From: a virus
DNA length: 38,774 nt
Virus record (IMG/VR): IMGVR_UViG_3300020428_002788
Coordinates: 1 to 38,774 of that record
Direction: 5' to 3' (one strand)
Shown here: positions 1-7,001 of the stretch, piece by piece
How the letters are laid out: the number at the start of each line of letters is the position of its first letter
Position numbering within the stretch: the stretch's first letter is position 1
Program-made: the position numbers and the translations under genes
Notes under the pieces: generated by a model
What the model saw: the letters and a program-made list of their open reading frames with translations, nothing else
Databases searched by the model: none
What the model was told of the DNA's origin: nothing

Positions 1-86
1 GAATATGTATCAATCATATGCTTGATTCTATTCTCATACCAAACATCATACTTAGCACCGGTTCGTACTAATATAATTCTAGTCAA
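1..86 (-). CDS. Partial gene, N-terminus of possible glycosyltransferase
   Basis: The minus strand from about position 86 to the window edge stays open for 28 codons. It would start at a TTG that overlaps the stop of the upstream minus-strand gene (TTGACTAG). The translation begins TRIILVRTGAKYDVWYEN. The hydrophobic start followed by a YDVWYEN-type stretch recalls the openings of the two glycosyltransferases further upstream on the same strand, which begin KRIIYS. The tight overlap suits the compact minus-strand gene string here. The gene is cut by the window edge, so neither family nor function can be established. The start codon is a guess. Confidence 0.4.
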   Translation of the reverse strand, partial: MTRIILVRTGAKYDVWYENRIKHMIDTY

Positions 87-594
87 GGCTGTACTCGAAA
101 TTTTGGCAAGTTTCAGATTTGTTAATAAGCTTTGCACCATTTCTAGTATGAAATTTAGTAGCCATTTCAGTTAGTGGACTTAAAGTTACAAGTCTTTTTA
201 TAGAAATTGTTTCTTTTGCTAAAGCTGCTAATTCATTAACAATAGTTCTTCCGGCGCCAGGTTTATTGCTCCATACTGTATATGCTATCACAATAGATCT
301 TTCGGTAAACCGTTCCCGTATTTCATTCATTGTTCTACCACACCCAATACAAACATCATTTTCGTCAAGCGTGCAAACTCCTATACAAGGAGAATCTTCT
401 ATTCTATAAAGTTCTAGTTCCTCTTCGCTAGTTGGGACTTCTTTACAATGACATACACAAATAACTGCTGATAAATCATCAAGCACATATACTTGTTTTC
501 CAGAACCTAGCTTTTCCAAATGTGGTCTAACAGGGTCGTTCTTAAGAATTTCTAATTCGTTTTCTCTAATTAATCTAACCAAAACTATACTCAA
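79..594 (-). CDS. GNAT-like protein with embedded DUF1289 Cys4 motif
   Basis: A 171-aa protein. The flanking parts, residues 1-62 and about 100-168, resemble a GNAT-like protein common in marine T4-like phages: EVPTSEEELELY, then YTVWSNKPGAGR and VTLSPLTEMATKFH-RNGA near the end. Between them, residues 68-93 carry a DUF1289-type motif, SPCIGVCTLDEN...CIGCGRT, with Cys70, Cys74, Cys82 and Cys85 (C-x3-C-x7-C-x2-C). DUF1289 proteins are small, mainly proteobacterial and predicted to bind metal or Fe-S. The first strands and the acetyl-CoA loop region (PGAGR, 112-116) of the GNAT part are therefore separated by a metal-binding insert. The predicted start is TTG and overlaps the upstream glycosyltransferase gene by 20 bp. 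The substrate is unknown. The DUF1289 match is strong; the GNAT call is moderate. Confidence 0.65.
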   Translation of the reverse strand: MSIVLVRLIRENELEILKNDPVRPHLEKLGSGKQVYVLDDLSAVICVCHCKEVPTSEEELELYRIEDSPCIGVCTLDENDVCIGCGRTMNEIRERFTERSIVIAYTVWSNKPGAGRTIVNELAALAKETISIKRLVTLSPLTEMATKFHTRNGAKLINKSETCQNFEYSLD

Positions 595-1384
595 AATTTT
601 TATTTACGTGGTGAATTAAATGTGCAATCACGGTATGATCCGGCATACCCGGCCTTCTCTTGTCCAGTATATAATTCCATGCATCTCCTGTATCGCGATG
701 AGGCACACCATACTTTTCAACAATATATGTTATGAACACTTCGTTGTTATAACAAAAATATTTTGAAATCTCTTCAGGATACAGGCTATCTTCTTTTGCT
801 TTATCCAATGTATCCTTACATTCTTGTAGTCTTTCTTCAAAAGACAAATTCTTTATGACTTCCTTTCCTGCTGTCACTACTCCCGTATTGTACAGGATAG
901 GACTTGTGTCTTTATCTTCCAGCTGTAGCATTGCATTCTTTGCGCAAGTTTTAACATACACGTTCCTCTCATCAAATGCATCATTGTCAAATAAGAATTG
1001 TAATCTTTCACCTCTTACCTGACCAACATAATTTCTTTCTAATGATAGAGCATTAATCTTGCTGAGATCTAATTCCTCAAATACATTTTTATGTGTGTTA
1101 GGAACCACATCAAAATCAAGATAGCATACTTCATCGTATCCTTCTTTCACAAAGTCTTGTAAAGCAATGAGCTTTTCCAAGTTAACGTCTACATAATCTC
1201 GTATCTCTGTATTGATTAAGATATAATCAGCCTTGCATTTTTCAGCATATACTTTCTGTAAAGATTCCAGATGTTCTTTATATGCTTCATACTTTGATCT
1301 CTTATCATCAGGTGCAGACGAATGCTCCTTGAGATCATTCGTATAGATGCTGTATATTATTCTCTTTGCACCATGATTCGACAA
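575..1384 (-). CDS. Glycosyltransferase, GT-A type with DxD motif
   Basis: A 269-aa protein that looks like a nucleotide-sugar-dependent glycosyltransferase of GT8-like type. It opens KRIIYSIY, and YDEVCYLDFDVVP carries the DxD motif (Asp90, Asp92) that binds the metal and sugar nucleotide. Later segments are ILYNTGVV and YNNEVFITYIVEKYGVP, and it ends in a histidine-rich strand (VIAHLIHHVNKNFEY). It is clearly paralogous to the next gene upstream on the same strand, matching in the opening, the DxD block, the NTG block and the C-terminus. The likely start is TTG, because no in-frame ATG lies near the conserved opening. It overlaps its paralogue by 50 bp. The acceptor (phage DNA, virion protein or host envelope) cannot be told. 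Confidence 0.7.
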   Translation of the reverse strand: MSNHGAKRIIYSIYTNDLKEHSSAPDDKRSKYEAYKEHLESLQKVYAEKCKADYILINTEIRDYVDVNLEKLIALQDFVKEGYDEVCYLDFDVVPNTHKNVFEELDLSKINALSLERNYVGQVRGERLQFLFDNDAFDERNVYVKTCAKNAMLQLEDKDTSPILYNTGVVTAGKEVIKNLSFEERLQECKDTLDKAKEDSLYPEEISKYFCYNNEVFITYIVEKYGVPHRDTGDAWNYILDKRRPGMPDHTVIAHLIHHVNKNFEYSFG

Positions 1385-2249
1385 AGTTAAACCTCTTATT
1401 CACGATATGTATTATTTTGGCCTCTTTTTGAATATGACCAGTCTTATCAAAAAACATATGCCAATCATTATCTAGTAGTTGAGTAGGAACTTTATTGAGC
1501 ATTGTCTTATATCCCCAAATAGTTTCATTATCCCAACCAAACATTGACCTCACATAATCAGGCCACATCCCATTATCATCTTCTTTCAACTCGTCCATCA
1601 TATTCATAACATAATCAAAGTCATCAAAATAATTAAGACGGTTCAGATGTTCTCTATTTATTCCTATGATTCCAGTGTTAAACACCTGTGAGTAATCACC
1701 ATCAATTCCATCGTATAAAACCATGGCTCTTTGATTCCAATACTTTGCTGTAGGAGATCTATTAGAGGCTTTACCGAACTTTTTTCTTTGTCTTTCATCA
1801 AATAATATATGTTCTAAAAATTGAACAGCTCTATCTGTACTTGTCTTTATGGCCACTCCATCATTTAGATTCCAAGCATCAAAGAAATTGTCAGTAGTTA
1901 CTGGAACAGCATCAAAATCTAGATAAAGAATCTCATCATATTCTTCAGCTAACTCATATAACAAATGTAACTTATAAAAGTTTACTATATTATATCCAGT
2001 TATCTGAGGATATTTATCTTGAAACCATGCTTGATAATCTAAGTACTTTTGATCAGCTATAAATAGTTTATAGTCAACGCCTATTTTATTAGCATATCGT
2101 TGATGTGCCTTTGTAAGCCAAGGTGACCACTCTTGAAATAGAAGTTTAGTTCTTTCTGTTTTGGGAAGAGTATCACCAGAATATGGCGGTTGGTAGTCCA
2201 ACATTTTTTGTGGAATATCAATGTATAGACTGTATATAATTCTTTTCAT
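1335..2249 (-). CDS. Glycosyltransferase, GT-A type with DxD motif (paralogue)
   Basis: About 304 aa from the chosen ATG; an in-frame ATG five codons further upstream (2264) is also possible. I prefer 2249 because MKRIIYSLY then matches the opening of the downstream paralogue. YDEILYLDFDAVP holds the DxD pair (Asp111, Asp113). VFNTGIIGINRE and MFGWDNETIWGY match the paralogue's NTG and NNE blocks, and the end (AKIIHIVNKRFNFV) matches its end. It is longer than the paralogue because of extra residues around YAN...YKLFIADQKYLDYQ and before the NTG block. It is divergent from the methyltransferase-like gene, with only 13 bp between the preferred starts. The family is fairly certain; the donor and acceptor are not. 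Confidence 0.7.
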   Translation of the reverse strand: MKRIIYSLYIDIPQKMLDYQPPYSGDTLPKTERTKLLFQEWSPWLTKAHQRYANKIGVDYKLFIADQKYLDYQAWFQDKYPQITGYNIVNFYKLHLLYELAEEYDEILYLDFDAVPVTTDNFFDAWNLNDGVAIKTSTDRAVQFLEHILFDERQRKKFGKASNRSPTAKYWNQRAMVLYDGIDGDYSQVFNTGIIGINREHLNRLNYFDDFDYVMNMMDELKEDDNGMWPDYVRSMFGWDNETIWGYKTMLNKVPTQLLDNDWHMFFDKTGHIQKEAKIIHIVNKRFNFVESWCKENNIQHLYE

Positions 2250-2262
2250 GGATGTATTTATC

Positions 2263-2856
2263 ATGCTTTATAATTATCATAATTTGCTAGATGTAATTGA
2301 TTATAGTAGCGAAGCAAGTCCTGATCATGTAAGACCATTAATTAGACATCTTACAAATGAGCAACTTGAAAGTAAAAAATGGGTGTGTGATGAACTTGAA
2401 AGTTACATACACGCTATAGATGACCCTAATGTTTTAGTACTTGCTGGGTGGTTTGGGTTATTAGCACAAATGATTCGTAAAAGGTTTGATGCTAAAGTTA
2501 CATCAATTGATGTAGATCCTATGTGTGCTAAGTTTGGTAGGATGCTTTATGATAAAGATATCACATTTAAGCATAAAGCAATAGAAGACTTTGGGCATCG
2601 TGATACCAGAAGTCATAATATAATTATATGTACATCGTGTGAACACGTATCAGATGAGGTTCTTCGTAATTTCCTTTCTTTAAGAGAACTTGGAACTTTA
2701 ATAATACTTCAATCTAATAACTATTATATACCAGAACACATCAATTGTAAAGGAAAAAATGAAGATTTTGTAAAAAGTTTGCCATTAAGAAAAGTATTAT
2801 ATAATGAAACAATGTCTTTTGAAAGATATGACAGGTACATGGTCGTAGGATTATAA
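2263..2856 (+). CDS. SAM-dependent methyltransferase-like protein
   Basis: About 197 aa from ATG 2263; an in-frame ATG at 2248 is the alternative. VLVLAGWFGLLAQMI (residues 57-71) looks like motif I of a class I methyltransferase (usual consensus hhDhGxGxG, here with AGWFG), followed by KVTSIDVDP (78-86), where the acidic residue would bind the SAM ribose. The next strands, HNIIICTSCEHVSDE and LGTLIILQSNNYY, fit motifs IV to VI of a Rossmann methyltransferase. The glycine-rich loop is degenerate, so activity is uncertain. The stop codon overlaps a late promoter that serves the next gene. The substrate is unknown. Confidence 0.55.
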   Translation: MLYNYHNLLDVIDYSSEASPDHVRPLIRHLTNEQLESKKWVCDELESYIHAIDDPNVLVLAGWFGLLAQMIRKRFDAKVTSIDVDPMCAKFGRMLYDKDITFKHKAIEDFGHRDTRSHNIIICTSCEHVSDEVLRNFLSLRELGTLIILQSNNYYIPEHINCKGKNEDFVKSLPLRKVLYNETMSFERYDRYMVVGL

Positions 2857-2859
2857 ATA
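2852..2859 (+). promoter_or_regulatory. T4-type late promoter TATAAATA
   Basis: An exact match to the T4 late promoter -10 consensus, 32 bp upstream of the first virion gene at 2891. It overlaps the stop codon of the upstream gene. In T4 such sites are read by host polymerase with gp55 and the gp45 clamp. Confidence 0.8.
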
Positions 2860-2890
2860 GATCAGAAGGAACTTTATTCAGAGATAGGTC

Positions 2891-3250
2891 ATGGCACAAT
2901 ACGAAGAATTACAAATAGATCAAGGTACAAACGTATCTGTTAATTTAGAACTAACAGACACTACAGGTACCATAAAAAACTTGACTGGATATACCGTTAA
3001 ATCAGGAATAAAAAAGACATATAACACAAAAGATTCAGATGCGACTTTGTTTACTGCAACTGTTACATCTCCTTCTACGGCGGGAAAGGTTAATTTAGCT
3101 TTGACTAATATACAAACCAATACCACTAATATGCCTGCAGGAAGATATGTTTATGATGTAGAGTTAACAAAGCTTGATAGCAATAATAATTCCATAATTG
3201 AAAGAATTCTTGAAGGTATAGTAACGGTAAAACCACAAGTCACACCTTAG
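2891..3250 (+). CDS. Small virion/baseplate-type protein with beta fold
   Basis: A 119-aa protein. The sequence reads as a beta-sandwich: DQGTNVSVNLELTDTTGT, LTGYTVKSGIKK, AGRYVYDVELT, then ILEGIVTVKP. This 'tdttGtikdLtGyt' pattern resembles the N-terminal domain of phage baseplate upper proteins (BppU-like), which attach receptor-binding parts to the tail. It follows a late promoter and sits 10 bp before a giant fibre gene, so it is probably a virion structural or attachment protein. The family call rests on pattern only. Confidence 0.55.
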   Translation: MAQYEELQIDQGTNVSVNLELTDTTGTIKNLTGYTVKSGIKKTYNTKDSDATLFTATVTSPSTAGKVNLALTNIQTNTTNMPAGRYVYDVELTKLDSNNNSIIERILEGIVTVKPQVTP

Positions 3251-3260
3251 GAGTTATTTA

Positions 3261-6200
3261 ATGGCAACAAAGGTTATAGTAGGCGACAAGACTATTGTCA
3301 AAAAAATTGTCGTCGGCGTACCTCAAACACAAAATATTGCTGCGACTGGTCTTATATCGACGTTAGGAGATGTCGATGGTGTTGTCAATAGAAGTGACGG
3401 TGATTTTTTAAGATATGATTCCACTGCTGGTAAGTGGAAAAATGTCCCAATCAAAACAGCAATTGCCGAAAATTTAAGTATAACCAATGTATCTAATGTT
3501 GGTGGTACCTTAGTATTTGATTCTGCGGGTGGAGGTGTATTTACATACACTGGTCCAACTGCGACACAAATAAGACAACATTATAGTGCTTTCTCACAAA
3601 ATAATGATCTTACTTACGATTCTACCAAAGGTAAGTTTAGCTTTAATGACTCCGATTTTGCAAGGACAGATCGTAGAGACATTTATCATAGAGGCTTAAA
3701 ACTTCCAACTGCTCAACATATTAGTTTTAAAGATTCTTCTACTACCATAAAAGAATCTGCTGGCGATTTCGAACTACGAAATAAGTCAGGCAATATTAAT
3801 ATTTTACCTAATGACGGTCAATCTCTTGTTGTAAAATCAGATAGCAATGGTTCACTTATTATTAATGCCAGTGATTCGGGTGGAGTACAACTTTATCATT
3901 CTAATGGCGTTGAAAGATTTACTACAACAGATTCCGGCGTTAGAATTAAAGGCGATTTTATTGTTGACTCTAATTCAGTTATCAATGGAACGCTTTATGT
4001 TAAACAAGCTACCACATTAAATAGTACTCTTGTTGTTGAAGATTCTGCTCATATTAAAGATGGGCTAACAGTTGATTCTGATCTTAAAGTAAAAGGTAAC
4101 TTAATTGTTAGTGGAACACTCACAAGTTCTATTACTCCTGCAAATGTTAGAGAACATTTTAGTGCAGGCGGTGATCTTACTTATGATTCTTCTACTGGTA
4201 AGTTTTCATTTGATGTTGAATCTGTTTATACAAAAGCAAACTTTGATTCTGATTTAGGATTAGCAAACACTGGTCAATTACCAGAAGGAAGCAATCTATA
4301 TTTTACTACCGCCCGCGCGCGGCAGTCAATTTCTGTTACAGACAATGGGGGTGATGGTTCTCTTTCATATGATAGCGGAACTGGAATCGTATCATACACT
4401 GGACCTAGTGCTGCAGAAGCACGACTTCATATTTCTGTTAATGATGTTGGCGGTGATGGAAGTCTTTCTTATAATAATACTTCAGGTGTTATAACATACA
4501 CTGGTCCTAGTGCTTCCGAAGTAAGAGCACATTTTAGTGCTGGTGCAAGTTTAACTTATGATGCTGGAACAGGACAATTTACTACAAATCAAGCACTTGA
4601 TTCAAATAGTAATGTTACATTTAATCAAGTAAGAGGTCCTGCAGAATTCATTATTGATCCAGCCGCAGTAGGCGATAACACTGGAACAGTTAAGATCCTA
4701 GGTAACTTACAAGTTGAAGGTTCTCAAACAGTTATTAATTCTACAGCTGTAAGTATTAATGATAAGAATATTATACTTGCCGATAGCGCAGCTGATAGTT
4801 CAGCATTACATGGCGCAGGTATTACAGTTGGTGGATCTAATATCACTAATAAGCCAGCGTTTACTTACTCGCATGCTGATAAAAGATTTGTATTTAATAG
4901 AAATATTCAAGCGGATAGTTTTTATGGTAATGTTACAGGTAACGTTACTGGTCAAGTAAGTGATATTTCAAATCACACTACTGATGCTTTATCAGAAGGA
5001 TCTACAAATCAATATTATACTGAAACAAGAGTTAATACAGTATTCGGTAAAAGAACAACTGATTCGCTTTCAGAAGGATCTACAAATCAGTATTATACTG
5101 ATGCTCGAGCAAGAGCTGCTGTAAGTGTAAATGACACAACCGGTGATGGATCATTAAGTTATAATAATGGAACAGGCGTATTCACATTTGTTGGTGTAAG
5201 TGCTGCTGAAGCAAGAGCACACTTTTCTACTGATTCTACATTATCTTATGATAGTGCAACTGGTAAATTTGGATTAGCAGATACGACTGTTATCCCAGGT
5301 ACGTATGGATCAAGTTCTTTAATACCTATCATAAAAGTTGATGGACGAGGTATTGTTGATAGCATTAGTACATTGGCAGTTGCTGGTGTAACTGGGTTAA
5401 CATATGATTCTTCTAGCGGAAAATTAGAAATCACAACATCAGCAGGTACAACATTTGCTGATAGTATAACTTTAGGCCCATTCACAACTACAGATTTAGT
5501 TGAAGGAACTAATCAATACTTTACAGTTGAAAGAGCACAAGATGCTTTAGGTCCTTCGTTTGTTCATTCTAATCATACTAATATAACTGCTACTTATGAC
5601 GATGCTTCTGGTGAAATAAGAATAGCAGCCGCTCAACAATTTAATGATTCAGACGCAAGACATGCGCTTACAGTTGTAGATTCTGGAGGATATGGACATC
5701 TTAATTATAATCAAACTGCAGGATTATTACAATACAAAGGTGTTACTTCCACTGAAATAAAATCTTTATTTTCTGCAACAGGAACAGGATTCACGTATGA
5801 TAGTGCATCTGGCCAATTTACATTTTCACCTGCAGCAACTTATAATAAAGCCAGATTTGATTCTGACTTTAACTTAACCTCTACAGATTCTTTATCTGAA
5901 GGAAGTAATAACCTATATTTTACAGAGTCAAGAGTCAATACTGTTTTCGGAAAAAGAACAACAGATTCATTATCCGAAGGAACTACGAATAAATACTATA
6001 CAGACACTAGAGCAAGAAATGCACTAACAGTTATTGATTCAGGAGGTGATGGAAGACTTACGTATGTTGCTTCTACAGGAAGGTTAACATATAAAGGTCA
6101 AAATGATTCTGAGTTTTTTCAGCATCTTGAAGATAATGGAGCTAGCTTAGGCGAATTAACATATGACTCTTCTAATAAGTTTAAAGTCACTTCTGCCTTT

Positions 6201-6365
6201 TTTACCAGTAAAGCAACCGCTGGAACATTATCTACTGACTCAGATAAGATTCTTATTTTAGATGCAACTGATAATACTCTTAAACAAGCAGGAGTTCAAC
6301 AGCTTGCGACGGCTGCAGCAGGGGTAGGAAATACAGCTAAGTTATTAGCATTTATTGGATTATAA
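3261..6365 (+). CDS. Long repetitive tail-fibre-like structural protein
   Basis: A 1034-aa protein with no cysteine. The N-terminus (MATKVIVGDKTIVKKIVVG) may attach to the virion. The rest is built from imperfect repeats with signatures such as TDSLSEGSTNQYYT, VNTVFGKRTTDS, DGSLSYNNGTG, YTGPSAAEAR-HFS and LTYDSSTGKF. This repeat style is characteristic of large structural proteins in marine T4-like phages and suggests a trimeric beta-structured shaft. Aspartate-serine pairs (DS) are extremely frequent and may bind ions. The gene lies between a small baseplate-type gene and a late promoter that overlaps its own stop. A virion fibre role is likely; the receptor is unknown. Confidence 0.75.
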   Translation: MATKVIVGDKTIVKKIVVGVPQTQNIAATGLISTLGDVDGVVNRSDGDFLRYDSTAGKWKNVPIKTAIAENLSITNVSNVGGTLVFDSAGGGVFTYTGPTATQIRQHYSAFSQNNDLTYDSTKGKFSFNDSDFARTDRRDIYHRGLKLPTAQHISFKDSSTTIKESAGDFELRNKSGNINILPNDGQSLVVKSDSNGSLIINASDSGGVQLYHSNGVERFTTTDSGVRIKGDFIVDSNSVINGTLYVKQATTLNSTLVVEDSAHIKDGLTVDSDLKVKGNLIVSGTLTSSITPANVREHFSAGGDLTYDSSTGKFSFDVESVYTKANFDSDLGLANTGQLPEGSNLYFTTARARQSISVTDNGGDGSLSYDSGTGIVSYTGPSAAEARLHISVNDVGGDGSLSYNNTSGVITYTGPSASEVRAHFSAGASLTYDAGTGQFTTNQALDSNSNVTFNQVRGPAEFIIDPAAVGDNTGTVKILGNLQVEGSQTVINSTAVSINDKNIILADSAADSSALHGAGITVGGSNITNKPAFTYSHADKRFVFNRNIQADSFYGNVTGNVTGQVSDISNHTTDALSEGSTNQYYTETRVNTVFGKRTTDSLSEGSTNQYYTDARARAAVSVNDTTGDGSLSYNNGTGVFTFVGVSAAEARAHFSTDSTLSYDSATGKFGLADTTVIPGTYGSSSLIPIIKVDGRGIVDSISTLAVAGVTGLTYDSSSGKLEITTSAGTTFADSITLGPFTTTDLVEGTNQYFTVERAQDALGPSFVHSNHTNITATYDDASGEIRIAAAQQFNDSDARHALTVVDSGGYGHLNYNQTAGLLQYKGVTSTEIKSLFSATGTGFTYDSASGQFTFSPAATYNKARFDSDFNLTSTDSLSEGSNNLYFTESRVNTVFGKRTTDSLSEGTTNKYYTDTRARNALTVIDSGGDGRLTYVASTGRLTYKGQNDSEFFQHLEDNGASLGELTYDSSNKFKVTSAFFTSKATAGTLSTDSDKILILDATDNTLKQAGVQQLATAAAGVGNTAKLLAFIGL
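4979..5107 (+). repeat. Fibre-gene repeat block, copy 1
   Basis: Encodes TDALSEGSTNQYYTETR, VNTVFGKRTTDS and LSEGSTNQYYTDAR. Within the block the 'gaaggatctacaaatca' run occurs twice. The whole block is duplicated at 5881-6018 with mostly synonymous changes. Confidence 0.7.
5881..6018 (+). repeat. Fibre-gene repeat block, copy 2
   Basis: Encodes TDSLSEGSNNLYFTESR, VNTVFGKRTTDS and LSEGTTNKYYTDTR, the same order as the block at 4979-5107. The protein match is closer than the DNA match, so the repeat is old and kept by selection on structure. Confidence 0.7.
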
Positions 6366-6368
6366 ATA
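6361..6368 (+). promoter_or_regulatory. T4-type late promoter TATAAATA (distal of a pair)
   Basis: An exact consensus that overlaps the fibre gene's stop codon. It is 28 bp upstream of a second identical site at 6389. Confidence 0.7.
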
Positions 6369-6388
6369 AGAATGAAAAAGAAAAATTA

Positions 6389-6396
6389 TATAAATA
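6389..6396 (+). promoter_or_regulatory. T4-type late promoter TATAAATA (proximal of a pair)
   Basis: An exact consensus 28 bp upstream of the ATG at 6424, which is normal T4 late-promoter spacing. It is the likely main promoter for the 6424-11131 genes. Confidence 0.75.
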
Positions 6397-6423
6397 AAGT
6401 AAAATACCTTAAGTGGATATGAT

Positions 6424-6750
6424 ATGGCAGCCAGTTTTCAACAAGGTCTAACAGCAAATGCTGGGACTACAGAAGCAACAATATATACGGCTCCAGTTGG
6501 AACTCATCTTTTAATAGGTGTGATTGCCACGAACATTTATGGTTCTACTTTAGGGGTGACTGTTAAGTTAGTGAGAAGTGCTACAGAATATTATATTGCA
6601 TATGATAAAAGAATTGATGCTAATAAAACAGAGGATTTGTTAATGGGAACTAAGCTTTCCTTGACTAATGGCGATTTAATCAAGGTGAGTTCAACGGCTG
6701 ATAATGCATTTACCGTAATAGCCACAGTAACACAGGACGTTTTAACCTAA
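6424..6750 (+). CDS. Small virion protein, probable beta-sandwich
   Basis: A 108-aa protein that reads as one beta domain: QGLTANAGTTEATIYTAPVGTH, then IGVIATNIYG, TVKLVRSATEYYIAYDKRI, and TKLSLTNGDLIKVSST. Proteins of this look are common small structural components in marine T4-like phages, usually next to fibre genes. It is first behind two tandem late promoters, and its stop overlaps the start of the next gene (TAATG). No enzymatic motif is visible. A structural role is inferred from context and fold pattern. Confidence 0.55.
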   Translation: MAASFQQGLTANAGTTEATIYTAPVGTHLLIGVIATNIYGSTLGVTVKLVRSATEYYIAYDKRIDANKTEDLLMGTKLSLTNGDLIKVSSTADNAFTVIATVTQDVLT

Positions 6751-7001
6751 TGATTGCTATACATAAAAGTTTAGATACTATTGACAATATACACGATAAA
6801 ACCTTTTATGGTTTAAGAACAGATTCAACAAGTAATTTGTCTGTAGATGTTATGAAATCAAATGACAGTAGTCCAATCGTCCTTCCAGACTCAGCGTATG
6901 CTAAAGATCCCGATGGATATAGACAGTATTTTTGGGCTAAAGATGCAATTACGTTTCGAATGAACACTAACACAGGACATCTGGAGATGGTTATTCTATG
7001 A
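6750..7001 (+). CDS. Small protein of unknown function in fibre operon
   Basis: An 83-aa protein translationally coupled on both sides: its ATG overlaps the preceding stop, and its stop overlaps the next ATG by 4 bp. It contains HDKTFYGLRTDSTSNLSVDV and ends ITFRMNTNTGHLEMVIL. The end could be a short beta hairpin of the sort used in virion adaptor proteins. I do not recognise the family. Context suggests a structural or assembly role with the 1377-aa protein that follows. Confidence 0.5.
   Translation: MIAIHKSLDTIDNIHDKTFYGLRTDSTSNLSVDVMKSNDSSPIVLPDSAYAKDPDGYRQYFWAKDAITFRMNTNTGHLEMVIL

Noticed and set aside
2255-2262. GATAAATA on the minus strand as a late promoter for the glycosyltransferases
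   Set aside because: One mismatch, and it lies 6 bp from the preferred start, so RNA would begin inside the coding region.
4979-6018. Repeats in the fibre gene as a CRISPR or regulatory array
   Set aside because: Repeats are in frame, diverged at silent positions and encode a conserved protein motif.
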